Shown piece by piece: positions 1-11,760 of a DNA stretch of 64,000 bases. The notes beneath the pieces were generated by a model that was given only the letters and a program-made list of their open reading frames with translations, was not told where the DNA came from and searched no databases. This DNA is from Bradysia coprophila (taxonomy: Eukaryota; Arthropoda; Insecta; Diptera; Sciaridae). The stretch is taken from the NCBI RefSeq assembly GCF_014529535.1, contig NW_023503372.1, positions 3,886,988 to 3,950,987 of the forward strand. Direction: 5' to 3'. Positions within the stretch are counted from its first letter, which is position 1. Each line of letters opens with the position of its first letter. Made by a program: the position numbers and the translations under genes.

Positions 1-774
1 TACTTGTATTTCACAAAAATATTTTTGCTATCTCACAACAGATGGCCCGACTTTCTATTCCATTTTTTGCTTTCAACGAAGGGATGAGATGGCGTTTATA
101 TCGAACTTTCGTGCCACCGCACATCTGATTCGGTTATATATGGCATTACCTCCTCACTATATTTACCTTGAGTAAAGCTGTCAATTCGCGGGCGAATTGA
201 ATTGACATTTCTTTACTTTCGGTCCTCTTAGCCTACTTTCGGCCTACTCAATCGATACGTAAATAACTATTATTGCTACATGATTGTCTGTTTTTGACAA
301 TCGACAATGAACAACAGGCATTTCTAATAAGTAGGTAGCAGTAGCATCCTGTACACTTCCACCTTCCGAAATATCATAGAGCAATTATTCATTCACAACG
401 ATTTTCTATCGAGTATATGGCCTCCAGTCCATCCATATTACACACATTTGCAGTGTAATAATTACAGTCTTATCATCGCCGATTAATACGAACGCAGAGC
501 ATCAATAAAGTACAATAAAGCGAACTGACTGTTCGTGTCGAAGCAAAGGCTTTAGATTAGTTTTGATTTGTCTGATATACAATTTCCTGTGAAAAAGCAC
601 CTCACAGAGCAGAGCTCGTGAGTGCTTTGCCAAATAAACAAAATAAAACTAAAACTTAAGCCGTGTTCAAGTGACTCAAATGTGATTCATTCGGGATTAA
701 TTCGGTTCATTTTGTTTATAAATTGTACTTAGTGTCGAGTGTGTCGAGTGCATAAGAAATACCTGTAAAAAAAT
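1..774. other. 5' flank of the RhoGEF gene, no coding exon seen
   Basis: No reading frame of note. A 9-bp perfect-arm hairpin lies at 181-200. A TATA-like TTTATAAA sits near 715-722, about 55 bases before the chosen start codon at 775, and could belong to the core promoter of the RhoGEF gene. That placement is inference from position only. Confidence 0.4.
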
Positions 775-3700
775 ATGGAAAAGAAGGAAAGGCCTATTGT
801 CCCTGCCAAACCTCGTACTTTATCTGTGGCAGACAAAGCTCGAAATTTTGAGAAAGTTATGGCTGAACTCACTGATAGTGTAGGATGTAAATCGATCAAA
901 GTTAGCAAGAGCGAATCAGATATAAATAACGCAGACATACGAAACACAATTGAGCTATCGACTAATGGAACTTTTGAAAATGTGGATTCTTACGAATTAT
1001 TCGATATCAGCGCTGACCACTTAATAAAGTAAGTCTGTGTAAACGTGAATAAGTTTAAAATAAATAATAAGCTCAACGCTTAACTAATACTAGTTGACGC
1101 GATTCTTTTGCCACTTGTCCTTTGGTTTGATTTGTTAATTCAATTAGCCTTTTCAATTACCTTGTAAAGACTCATGAACTCATTGATCGAGAAGTATGTT
1201 TTCTCGAAAACATGGAATACCTCCACTCGTATGTCTTTCGAAGGTAGTCACTCAGACTCAATCCCTAGCGCAGCTTTAAGTTTCAACAAATAATTTCAGA
1301 AATTCACTTTAATCTCCAGTAGTGAAAATGAAGCTTCCGCAGATGACTACTCGTCAGTTGAATCAATATTCTTCGGAGCAGAAGAATGGGGAGAGCACAT
1401 TTACGATGAAATTTGCGAGCCATCCGGAGTGACAAACATTGTGGATGAAATTTTAGCCGTTGAAGAAAATTATATTAGTCGGTTGAATTACACGATTGAT
1501 AATTATGTGGAAACATCCCGGCCGGTAATGGGCGACCCATTTATGAAAGCTGTATTCGGGAATATTGAAGAAATTAAAGCATTCCACGAAGACAGTTTCT
1601 ATCCGGATTTGAGACAGTGCAACAGGGACTTAATTCGTATTCTGGAATGTTTTTCATCGCACATTGCGGTAAGTGAACCATAATGTCTAATGATAACCAG
1701 CCATTCACTAAAAGCGTTAGAAATTTTGAACGAGTATGTCGGAACATCTGACGTGTCATTGGATGTACGTTGATTTGTGAATAGGAACAGAAAGTTGAAA
1801 AATTCGTCAGATTTGAAAATTTTACCTGGGGCAGGTAGCTTTGTTATTAGGTAATCTGTACTTTCTGCCGTTGCTGGACTTTTTATATGATAAATTACAG
1901 CTACGAGAGCTATTGTAAAGAGCTCTAGAGTATCCGGTAATTTGACGGGAAAATGGGAAACGGAAATAACCAAAAAATTTCACGAAAAAGTTTGGCTCAC
2001 CCGAACCGGACGTGATCCATCCTGAAAGTTTAAGGTTCGGGTCAAATCTGGAAGTGTAAGTAAGTAAGTAGGTTCACTGACAAAAAAGTTTCGAAAAACT
2101 TACCTGTCCCAGGTAACTTTGTCTCCAGGTAATCTACATTATCTGCCGCAGCTGTATTTTTTGTATGGGGCGCTATAGCTGTGGCAACTATTGTAGATTA
2201 CCTGGAGACAAAGTTACCTGGGACAGCTGAGTTTTTCGAAACTTTTTTGTCAGTGTTCGAACCAGAATTCTGGTGAACTCGATATCAAAAATTTCAGGTT
2301 TAGGTCTAGTTTAGGTATAAGAAACATCAGTTCAGGTTCGGGTCGAAATCAGAATCAGGTTCCGCATCTTAAGTAATTTTAAGAGTTTTCAAAAATTTCT
2401 GGGCACTTTCTAGAACTTGTAAGAGTTTTAAGGAATCTTGATAATTTTAGGAATGGTCAACAAGAGTTAAGAATTTTCATTAATTTTTAAGAATTTCGGT
2501 AATTCAATTTAAAATCTTTGAAAATGTGTAACCAAATTTTTGATCGTTTTTCCCTTTAGGCTGGAAATTTTTACATTTACGTTGTGTATGCTATGAATAA
2601 GAAACGGTCAGATGAAGAAAGGAATAACCGCGCTTTTAAAACGTTCATCGAGGTAACTTTTTCAAATGGAAATTTTTGAACGTTACGCAACAGTCCATGA
2701 CGTTTGTTCAACTTTTATCCAAAAGGAACGTCAGAGCCAGATTGGTGATAAACTAGGATTGCACAGCCTTCTAACAGAACCGTTTCAACGCTTTTTCAAG
2801 TATCAAAATCTTATCGAAAGTTTACTGAAAAAGATCAAAGACAACAAACCCAACTTCATGGAAATAGCTGCAACATCCAAAGCGCTACACGACGTTAAGA
2901 AACTGTTAAACACTGCCAATAAGTCGATGGCTTTGACTGAAATTGTCGACAGCAAGGTTCAATCGATTTACTTTCGAAAAATAATTTCCAAATTAAATTG
3001 GCTGTCCATTTCAGATCAATTTGATGAACCAGGGAAATTTTCTGACTCAAAACGAATTCAACATCTTCGATCACAATCAGAAGAGGAAGTACAAGGGAAA
3101 TATTTTCGTATTCGAACACTGTGTCGTTTGCACTGAGCGGCTATCATCGGAAAAGCTTCAATTTAAAGCTTACTTTCCGAACGGAACTAGTCATACCGAA
3201 TGCATTAATGAAAACAAATTTCTTTTGTACGAACGAAACAATTACAAAGTTGAGGTAAGCAGCGATGCCAATAAGATTCAGCAAATGTTGAAGCAGGTGC
3301 GACAAGTGTTGAGCGGAAACGAAGAAAATAGGATGTCAACCATATCCAATATCAGCTACAATAAAATCATTGAAAGTAAAGCTCCGATCCAACAACTGAC
3401 CAAAGAGCTAGAATTGTCACTGGGAAGTTGCAAACGAAGCGCCAGCAACGATTCATTGAATTTACTAAGCGACAAGGAGGCTAATACGACAAATGGGGAG
3501 AATCGAAGAAGTAACAGTAGCGCTGAGAGTGAGTTTTAAATTTTCGTTGAACTAATAGTAGATTCCATTGGATGTTGCGAAAGTAATTCATTACAAGATG
3601 CAACAATTTTGTGATAAAAGCAAGCTTAAAAGTGGTACTGTCAGTGACTGTTTTTCGAAAAAAAATTGTTACCTCACTGCAATGAATTACATAGCTTCAA

Positions 3701-5679
3701 TGTATTCTGGTTTATTGCCTGCCCATGCCAAAGTTGACTATATCACAATTGAATTCACGTAAAATGACTGAAAATGTACTTCATGTAATGGATCAGTTTC
3801 GCAGAAGGCAAACTGCTGTGTAATGATCAACTTTCGCATGAGACAGACAATAAAATATTTTTTGGAGGATCGGTTTTAAAAGACCCGTCTGAAGTAGCTG
3901 CGAAATTCGTGAATGGAAAATCATTTTTGCAACATCTTGTACAATTACTTCAAAATTCTCTTTAAAAGTTGATCTCTGGTACAGCCTTTTGGAATGGACA
4001 AGCGTATATTGCGTTAAAATGATCTTTTGTTTAAAGTATCGAGCAAAGTTTGATTATCAATCTTTTACTCCATTTGTTTAAAGACGCACTAGCCTATATG
4101 AGATAAGAGGTCAGTAGCCACAGCTCATCGTTTGTGTTTGCCCTCAATAACAGAAAGTACCATATTAATTTCGCCAAACTTTAATCAGTGAATCAGTGAA
4201 ACAGTTCTAAAAAAACTAAAAGACCGACATTAAAGACCCTTGTTGAATAACTAGGTTCTTATCTGTTCATAAACCTACAGTTGTTTATGTGCATCAACTC
4301 CTGCGAGCAAAGACTTTTATGCAGACTTGAAAATCTGATCCTCTTCGAACAATACTACCGATTAACACAGACAATTTTTCAAATGCATAATTCTGAACCT
4401 TAACAGGTGGAGAATATGGTGTATCTGGATCTCAATCGGACGAGTATAATGAGTGAGTAATTTATTGATGAAAAATCTTTCACTTAATTACTTTGAACAT
4501 GCAATTTGCTATATGGATAAACGGATCATGGCACGTATTGTCAAATTATAAGAAAAATGAAATTTATTGATTTGACTTTATTTTGATAGTTTAAAACAAA
4601 AAACTTCGAAACGCAGCCGAATTAATTTCGTTTTACTTGTAATTCACCGATGTGACATGTCCCGTTTATGAATTTAATTACTTAAATATGATTCATTAAC
4701 GATACCTGGCCGCTTTCTTTATGTCTTATCATTATATCTGTCCGTAAGCACTCACTAAATCTTATAATTCTATTTTCAAAGAAAGCAACAATTCCGGCAA
4801 ATGATCAAAAATTTCGACAAATTCTACGAAAAAGTGGCAGCCAAAATTCCAACACCTCCATCACTTCACCGCGAAGAAACCAAAACTATTACAGACACTT
4901 CCAATCAAACTTCTTCCGAAATAATTCACGAAATGTTAGCAACCGAAAGTGAATACATTAGACAGTTATCTGTTGGCATTGAGACGTACATACCTAACGA
5001 TCACACGGACATTATCGAAACACTGAGAGAAAAAATTAGGAAAATATTTGGAAACATTAGACAGATCAGAGACTTTCATGAAAATACATTTTACGGGCAG
5101 TTATCCGACTGCAAAGATGACATCACCAAACTAGCCAATGTTTTTATTAAATTTACTCAGGTAGGTTACGATGAGAATATATCAGACTGAAGTGAGTTTG
5201 GAATTGATAGTTTTCATATCTATCAATCAGGAGGGACTTTTCAGCAATTATTTACTGTATGCGATGAACCACAGCAATACTCAGCCATTGTGCAGCATGA
5301 GACCATACCGTGAATTCTTTGAGGTTCGTAATAGGTGTTTACATCTACCATTTCCACTCAAAATCTAACTCAACCACACCGTCCACAGTTACGACAGAAG
5401 GAGGTTGATGACATTGCAGGAGTTGAATGCTACTTATTCCTACCGTTTCAACACCTCAGCAAATACCAATTCTTTATGGATCGAATTATCACCACACTAA
5501 ATATCGATAACGATACGGCTGTAATGGCTGCCTGTTCGAAAGCTGTTAAAAATATTGAGCGTCTGGTCAAAGACATGCAAAGCACATGGACAGTTTCCAA
5601 CGTACCGGTCAGGAGAAGGCCGATTCGTAAATTGAGTAGCTTAGTGCTAAATGGAATACAAAATATGAGACGGCATTGA
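775..5679 (+). CDS. Rho guanine-nucleotide exchange factor with tandem DH domains (DH-PH-DH)
   Basis: Nine exons are proposed: 775-1028, 1320-1668, 2560-2652, 2726-2956, 3015-3528, 4407-4452, 4782-5160, 5231-5323 and 5389-5679. All phases agree and give 749 residues. RhoGEFs load GTP on Rho-family GTPases at membranes and the actin cortex. The first DH domain starts near residue 122 (VDEILAVEENYISRL) and is followed by a PH-like domain at about 310-410. A Ser/Asn-rich linker comes next. The second DH domain starts near 542 (IHEMLATESEYIRQL) and runs nearly to the C-terminus, with no PH domain after it. Exons 3 and 8 are both 93 nt and in the same phase, and the residues after them align without gaps up to EPFQRF / LPFQHL, so the DH exon block was duplicated. 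The 46-nt exon 6 is what joins the halves; if it is skipped, a stop at 3537-3539 ends a DH-PH-only protein. Start chosen: first ATG of the open exon. I cannot place it in a named subfamily (puratrophin-like is possible). Confidence 0.72.
1788..1965. mobile_element. Diverged copy of the ACTGAC foldback family, in RhoGEF intron 2
   Basis: Contains degraded versions of the internal motifs of the intact copy at 2076-2254 (acctggggcaggtagctttg, aggtaatctgtac, then an inverted acagctacgag stretch). The termini are no longer clear. Identified only by comparison with the better copies at 2076, 36619 and 50725. Confidence 0.45.
2076..2254. mobile_element. ACTGAC foldback MITE, intact copy
   Basis: About 179 bp with terminal arms ACTGACAAAAAAGTTTCGAA and its reverse complement. 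Pairing continues inward for about 65 bp with few mismatches (inner motif CTCCAGGTAATCTACA). It is flanked on both sides by GTTC, a likely 4-bp target duplication. It lies in intron 2 of the RhoGEF gene. No coding capacity, so it must be non-autonomous. Confidence 0.8.
3705..3855. mobile_element. Short MITE with TGCGAAAGTTGA-type terminal repeats
   Basis: Left end reads TTTATTGCCTGCCCATGCCA followed by AAGTTGA; the right end is ATCAACTTTCGCATGAGACA followed by GACAATAAA, an imperfect inverted repeat. A second copy at 14693-14801 shares both ends and the interior motif GAATTCACGTAA. It sits in the 880-bp intron before the 46-nt exon of the RhoGEF gene. Confidence 0.55.
4058..4155. repeat. Dispersed short repeat (CTTTTACTTCATTTG...GATAACAGATG family)
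   Basis: Begins AATCTTTTACTCCATTTGTT and ends near AATAACAG. A close copy lies at 6100-6190, and more diverged copies at 12475, 41890, 48614 and 56824 share the front motif ATCTTNTACTTCATT and the end motif GTCGATAACAGATGA. The class is unknown; it could be a MITE fragment or a SINE-like unit. Confidence 0.5.
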
Positions 5680-6493
5680 ATACATTGTGAGAAGTGTATA
5701 CGGTCAACAAAATAGAATATATTTTCGTATACACTGCAACGGGTGTTTTTATATAAGTCCCCATATCACTGTTGGAATACAGGTCAGAACAAATAACAAC
5801 TGACGCTGAGACTATCATAAAATCGACCACTGAGTATCTCAGTTCATAACTTCAAGCTGCCGATTGCATCAAACCTGCTAATCGACCTCCACACAAAGCA
5901 GAAAATTTTCGCATGTGAGGGCAGAGCTTATTATTCAAAACTTCAATCCTTAAAAATTCTGAAAAATTCTAACTTTTGAGGTAAAAGGTAAAAACAATCA
6001 GGTTGTTTGGAGAGATCGATGATGCAACTGTTAATCTTGTGGAAACGACGATACACGCGTAAGAATGATTAAATCTGTGAAGTCTTTTGCTTGGATAACA
6101 ATCTTTTACTTCATTTGTTTAAAGACGCATTTATCTATATGAAAGGATGAGTCACAGCTCATCGTTTATTTTTGCCTTACATAACAGATGCGACAAGCCG
6201 TTTCTGAAAGATTTTGCAAATACGACCATATTAATTTCACCAAACGGAACTTCAAAGTGTGAATCAGTCGCAGCATGAAAGTATCTCTTCATACAAAACA
6301 CTCTCTTCATTTCGACTGTAATTGTGCCATTATAATCCGTGTGCAGTAAAACACGATAAGAATTATCTGAAATGACCAGAACTGGTTTCGCAAGTCAAGC
6401 GATTAGTTTTGACAAAAATTCTTTCCGTTTTCTAAAATTGTTTGAGAACTTTATTGTATTCGGTCACTGCAACACAATTAAACTCTATTCAAA
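5680..6493. other. Intergenic region between the RhoGEF and 27 kDa-type genes
   Basis: No coding exon seen. It holds one dispersed repeat (6100-6190) that matches the one at 4058-4155 for about 30 bases at its front and again at CACAGCTCATCGTTT. The last 100 bases should contain the promoter of the downstream gene; no clear TATA box was found. Confidence 0.5.
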
Positions 6494-7563
6494 ATGTGGA
6501 AAGTTGTATGTGCTGCTGTAGCTATCTTAGGTAAGAAATCATCTTGTTAAAGACGAATCTGCCATTAACAAAAAATCGGTTCTCTTCAAGTTGTACCAAT
6601 TTTCTGTGGTCCAATCGAGGGCACTCAAAAGAAGATAGCTTTTCAGAAAATTTTGGAGGATGTGTGGAGTGAGAAGTGTAGAAATGTCTCCGGCGTTACC
6701 GTGGACTTTAATAGAAATGAACACCTCTATGCGGATTACATAAGTTGTACCGTAACAGCGATTACCAAAGACGATATGCGGAAAGATATCGCGTCAATAT
6801 TTCCCGAATTGGATCTAAGCAAGATGGACGACTTTCTTGTTTCCAATCAGCAAAAAATCGATTTAGCTGCAATGACAAGGAAGTGAGTTTCAATCACTCT
6901 CCCCCGTCACTAACGTTCAAAATTAAGTTTTCGATTACCTGCATTACAGATATTGTCCGAAAGTGGATGCTTTTCTCGGCTGCAAAGACATATTGTGTCC
7001 CATTCACAGCGAATGTTACGACGACGAGGAATTGAAAGGACAAAGTGTCGAAAGGGCGATATACCAAACGCTGAACCATTACTTTTGCAGAAACGAATCA
7101 GATGAGGTGAAACGCCTTTTGGACGGAAAAGTGATAGAATGTGCGATGGAGAAGAGAGACGAAATTCTCGAGTGTTATAATGTTTTTGCGATCAGCTTCT
7201 TAAATATGAGCATGCCAGCTTCGATATTCAGTATGTTGCCGAAATCGGACCATCTCCGCAGGTGAGTTTAAGAAAATATGGGAAAATTGATCAATCTGAC
7301 CACTTTAACCGCTGTTCATAAAAGTCTTTGAATGCTCGCAAATGGATCAACAACATCCTTCGTTAAAATAAAATTTCTTTTTTTTTTGCAGATCCATCGA
7401 AAGTCTTGGTCAATGTTTAGTTCCACTATTCGATCAATGTACATTTTCTCAAAGTGTTGGAAACATGGTATCATCACTGTTCAGAGAGATCGAAGTGAAA
7501 GTGTTCACAACAGAAATCCTAACTGAAACTGCATGCGTTCGTCATATCAATGCAATAAAATGA
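6494..7563 (+). CDS. Secreted 27 kDa hemolymph-glycoprotein-like protein (DUF1397 type)
   Basis: Four exons, 6494-6530, 6591-6882, 6950-7261 and 7392-7563, in consistent phases, give 270 residues. The N-terminus MWKVVCAAVAILVVPIFCG is a signal peptide, so the product is secreted. The body has the spaced cysteine pattern of the insect 27 kDa hemolymph protein family: a KYCPKVDAFLGC segment, then CP..SEC, a conserved HYFCRNESDEVKRLL core, and a late GQCLVPLFDQC. Length also fits the family (about 220-280). Members are abundant hemolymph glycoproteins of unsettled function. The polyadenylation signal AATAAA overlaps the last codons (7555-7560 region), implying a very short 3' UTR or a second signal downstream. 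Family assignment rests on remembered cysteine spacing, not on a search. Confidence 0.75.
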
Positions 7564-7924
7564 ACTTGAACACGATAATTGGTTGATGTGCTTGGAATTT
7601 CAACAACATTTTCTCGTGATATTGAGAGACGTTAAGTTTTGTTGTACGTGGCATGGGATAAAATATAGTTTGTTTACTCAGCGATCAGTGTCGTATAAAA
7701 TTTATAGTAAAAATCTCTCGCTAGGAAATCAAAGATCGTTTGAATATTTGAAGGTAACAACAGAGAGTATGCTAACAGTACTAAGCAAGCATAGTAAAAT
7801 AAGCCAGGTAGTCCGATCCATTACGACGGAAAAGTTGGGAGCAGTTGAAACCGAGGTCAACGCGAAAACGTTACGTCATTTTCCGTCTAAAGTTTAGACT
7901 CTAAACTAAAGTTGACTATTACAT

Positions 7925-8275
7925 AACAATTCGCCTCTACGAAAATGATCCATTACTGGACTGTATTGGAATCATTTTTTTGTTTTTCATTTTCCTGTGT
8001 GGAAATTACATTTTGCATGGGACAGACAGAAAACCAGAATACATTGGGTTCTGCTACGTACTTCATTACTTCGGCAACAACTTTATGACCCTCCCAAACT
8101 CACTAGTGTGTTTTTGATCAAATTGCTTCGGTAACGATTTTTCTTCGTTGCACTTGTCGAAAAGACAGTTACCGAAGCTTGTTGCTGTATTTAAGCACTT
8201 CAAACGTGTGAGTTTATGTTTATCACAAAACTGTTACCTCATGTAATGAGTTACTTTCGCAGCATCCAATGTAAC
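7925..8275. mobile_element. ~350-bp MITE with internal hairpin, copy 1
   Basis: Shares its whole length with 44620-44965: GAAAATGATCCAT near the left end, CTGCTACGTACT, CTTCGGTAACG, CAGTTACCGAA and TTACTTTCGCAGCATCCAAT at the right end. The middle folds back: AAACTCACTAGTGTG with TTGATCAAATTGCTTCGGTAAC pairs with GTTACCGAAGCTTGTTGC and its continuation. An isolated right end occurs at 40290-40325. Confidence 0.65.
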
Positions 8276-9814
8276 CTATGTACTATTACATGATGAAGGT
8301 CGAAAGTAGTGCTTTAAAAATAATGAAAAGAACAGTTTTCGACGCATTTCAAATCTTATTTGCTACGAGTTTCAATAGAGAAATGAATGAGTTGCAGCTG
8401 ATTAGTGTTCTATGGTTCCTTGAAGGGTATGTTTTTAATAGTTCTATAATTGATCTCAGACATAGCCTAATTAATATGTTAACGGATTAATTTGCTCGTA
8501 AATCATGCACGAAGAATAATAAATATTTTTTTTATCGCGATGAAAAAGCATTCAAGTTCATCACAACTTGTGTGACCTGGGGGAGACGATAAAATGCGAT
8601 TTGAAGACAGAATAATAAAGAGAATTGGATTGTAATCATGGCACCACGTTAGTAAAGCGGCGTGACGCAGGTGAACACAACAATAAATTTAAGAAAATAA
8701 TTTAGGGAAAATATCCTAAATTCTTCCAGTAAGTGACCAACGTGGCCAATATGTTAATAAACACTTAAAATGGTCTCAAATGTAAAAGAAATGAAAAGGA
8801 AGCGATGAAAAGTGGAATTCTAGAGATTTGTTTGTAGTACACTTGAACGAAAATTGTGGATTAATGGAAGAGCCGGTGCGCTACGCATATGGTCTCACGA
8901 ATAGTAAAGAAAGTTCAACGGAAGTTTGTAATTCTGCTTCTTCTTAGAATGAATCCTACACCGTTCACACGCGGTAAATTTTTAAAAGTCGAACGTGTGC
9001 GTAAGACCAATGATTATAATTTCCGATAAGCCCATCTGCGAGTGTCAGAGATATAAATCAAAAACGATTTTGACCACCCCAGTGCAGACCAAGTTTTGAC
9101 AATAAATTTATTTCGACAAAATGTAAATCACTCAGAACATAGCACTGAACCATAGAAAGGGCAGCGCCGGTTTTTTTACGTTTCGATTTAGCAACGGACT
9201 AAATGCAACAGTAGAACCTATAAATTTAAGAAGCTGAAATGACCTTGACCTTGACCTTGCAACATACGAGCTGGTGCCTGTGCTCGATCCCAAAGATCAT
9301 GAACGTGTGAACATTTACAGTGGACGGACCGCACTTAGTTTACCCTTAACTACTCACAGTTGATGTCAGTCATCCATAGCTTGGTGCAGCGATTGTGACA
9401 AAAACAGCGCTTTAAATAAATTTAAAAAGCTGAAATGCCTATAAATTTAAGCAACTTAAGATGAAATGTCTACGAATAAACTCTTAAGAATTCACAACCA
9501 AAATGCTTACAAATAAAAAGTGAAACAGGCAAACAAGAATTCAAAGGCAAAATGTCTCCGAATTCAAAGAGTCAATAGTCAAAATTCTTACAAACCCAAA
9601 AACCAGCAAAGCAGGAAAGCTCTTCCTTTACCCTCATGGATCACGTAAAGTGAAAACAATGAAGCAAAGACGCTGTTTCGACCTCGGGATTCAGTGGCGG
9701 TCTGAGGCTAGCGTGATCCAGCTATCATCAGTTGTTTCTGATCACTGATCCCTTCCCAAGACAGCAGTAAATTTTCGATTGAACGAGCATTGAAAATTTA
9801 CAGTTACTGATGGA
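8276..9814. other. Gene-free stretch with short A-rich repeats
   Basis: No convincing exon. Around 9225-9620 the phrases ATAAATTTAA, AAGCTGAAATG, CAAAATG and TTACAAA recur irregularly, suggesting a decayed tandem array. GACCTTGACCTTGACCTTG at 9242-9260 is a three-unit TTGACC repeat. Confidence 0.4.
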
Positions 9815-10174
9815 ATGTTTGGGCATAAACGGAAAGCTACTGTGAAGGGAACCCCGAGACGTAGCAAGAAAACAGTGAAAATTCAGTCTACATTCAAGCA
9901 AGCAAACAAAAAGTCAAACAAAACAGAAACCTTCTCGATGCACTCACGATCGAAATTCGTCCCGTTTCCAAAGATCCAACTCGCTCGTACATACTTCTAA
10001 ACCTTTCAAAACCCGTTGAAAAAACGAGAACTGGAGCCAGTGAAACAAACGAACCAGCAGCAAACGCAATTGACGAAACTCAGCAATAGGTGCCTTAATA
10101 ATGTTGGGGATTTGCAACAAAGGGTGCGACGCATAGCGGAAATAAATCAAACGTACCTATGACCAATTTTTAAA
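9815..10174 (+). pseudogene. Possible small basic-protein gene with one in-frame stop
   Basis: From ATG at 9815 one frame stays open to TAA at 10172-10174 except for a single TAA at 9998-10000. The first half (61 codons) is Lys/Arg-rich (GTPRRSKKTVKIQ). The second half (57 codons) is Gln/Asn-rich with coiled-coil-like spacing (KLSNRCLNNVGDLQQRVRRI). It could be a decaying gene, a gene whose stop is removed by an unseen intron, or chance. No family is recognised. Confidence 0.25.
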
Positions 10175-10724
10175 TTTTTCCAACGTAAAATAGTGTCATC
10201 TGTTGAACTTGGTCTCATAGCTAGTGTAACATTTGACCGAGTGCTAGGCGCACCATCGTTCGTGGTATTTAATAACGAATTTTTCAAACAGTTTTTTTCA
10301 CTTTCCTCATCATCTGCCGTTAGTGACGCATTTTTTTGCGAATCGAAGCTGTAAGTGTCACCCTCGACGATATCAGTCCTTTTGCAAGTGAATAAGAGGA
10401 CCTGCCTCACACTTCCACGGTACAGTCCATTGTGACTTCTCCGACTGTACGATTTGATGCAAAGAAGAAAAATTCTGTTTGTCGTCAATTTTACTTCTGT
10501 CTTATTATCTCAAAAATGTTAAAGGTCATTCACACACAGCCAGCCACACAAACTGATGATAAAAACTAAAATGCGAAATAAAAATAATTTTTATAATTTA
10601 AGAAGTACAAACACATTCGAAACGGACATTAAATATTAAAGCGCTTTATAAATAGTGAATTTTTTGGTACTTGAGAGTCGATAAAACATCACGTCACATA
10701 TATGCTAACAAACACCTCACGTTA
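10175..10724. other. 3' flank of the Asn/Gln-rich secreted protein gene
   Basis: A 113-codon minus frame covers 10147-10488, with weakly gene-like composition and a possible GTACGT donor at its end, but no partner exon was found. The rest (10489-10724) is AT-rich and likely includes the 3' UTR of the minus-strand gene ending at 10725. Confidence 0.35.
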
Positions 10725-11526
10725 TCAACCATTATAACCAGAATTCGGAAAACGTCCCTGAACCGGTTGCGGAATTTGTTTAGGGCCATTGTTGATTGTT
10801 TGCTGAGCGGCAACAGGCTTTTGAATAACAATTCGACTCGGTGATGGATTAGAATTCACACGAACATTGTTGTTGTTCGCGACTGTTTGCTGGATCTGAT
10901 TGTTGAACATCTGTTGTGTTTGCACCCGTTGGTCTGGTGTCATTTCGAGTGGATAGACAACGGACGGATAATTTGGTCTGTTTCCATTGACTGTATTCGG
11001 TTGACCTCCACTTCCGAAACGGTTACCTATTTCCCCGACATTTTGATTTGTTGGAGTGCTGGGTCTGCCTTGGTTCTTCTGCGCTTCGATAGCCTCGGCA
11101 TTCACCAGCCAAAACGGTCGTTGGTCAACTGGGAACGTATTAAAACGATCAACGATTTCCCGATCACCAAGAGCTAAATGCGGAAGTCTATCTGTTGTTA
11201 CAGCTACACCACCGGTGTTTGTGCTACCACCAAAACGATCAACTATTACGTTGGTGTTTGCATCACTACTTGTACTGATTGTATTATCCGTTTGTAATTT
11301 GTCTTTATAGCCATTTGGTCTAGAACCAGCGAACGGGGCTCGTTGGCCTGATACCACCAAAATGACGCACATAAACGATGAGATTGCAAAAAGGCGATTC
11401 TATAAACAAAATTGAAGAAACGAAAAGTTGTTGAAAAGAAAACACTTTCGAATTCAGGTAATAAAGCATCGTCACACAACAACTGTACATCTGATCAACA
11501 GTATAATAAACAGAAACACTCACCAT
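10725..11526 (-). CDS. Secreted Asn/Gln/Pro-rich protein, function unknown
   Basis: Two exons on the minus strand: 11526-11524 contains only the ATG, followed by a GTGAGT donor, and 11399-10725 begins after a TTTATAG acceptor. This gives 225 residues. Splicing creates an N-terminus MNRLFAISSFMCVILVVSGQ, a clean signal peptide, which supports the one-codon first exon. A better-ordered block around residues 75-110 (LALGDREIVDRF, RPFWLVNAEAIEAQ) looks like a short conserved motif. The C-terminal half is low-complexity (NQIQQTVANNNNVRVN, QPVQGRFP). Such composition would fit an extracellular matrix or cuticle-associated protein, but that is a guess. No cysteine occurs in the mature chain. Confidence 0.65.
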
Positions 11527-11760
11527 TTTAATGATTTTTTAATTCTAAACTGTTCGAAAGTATAAAATGTTTTAATGATGATCGCAAGCGTTGTTGGTTG
11601 TCACACTACTGAACAGTTTCACCCAAACGTATTATATTTATAAGCATACGGTCTCTGAACATAAATCGTCATATCGATATATAAAACGTGCTATAGACAG
11701 TTCAGCCGGCGTCTAATAACATCAGCTGAAATAATCAGCGAATGCCGAAGTATTTTCCAT

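Noticed and set aside
2653-2665. Reading exon 3 of the RhoGEF straight through to the ATG at 2666
   Set aside because: The frame hits a stop, and placing an intron at 2653-2725 gives gap-free alignment with the duplicated second DH block.
775-3539. Two separate RhoGEF genes (775-3539 and 4801-5679)
   Set aside because: A phase-matched 46-nt exon joins them, and the second block has no convincing start of its own.
10147-10488. 113-codon minus-strand frame with a possible GTACGT donor
   Set aside because: Composition is only weakly gene-like, it overlaps the plus-strand candidate at 9815, and no partner exon or family was found.
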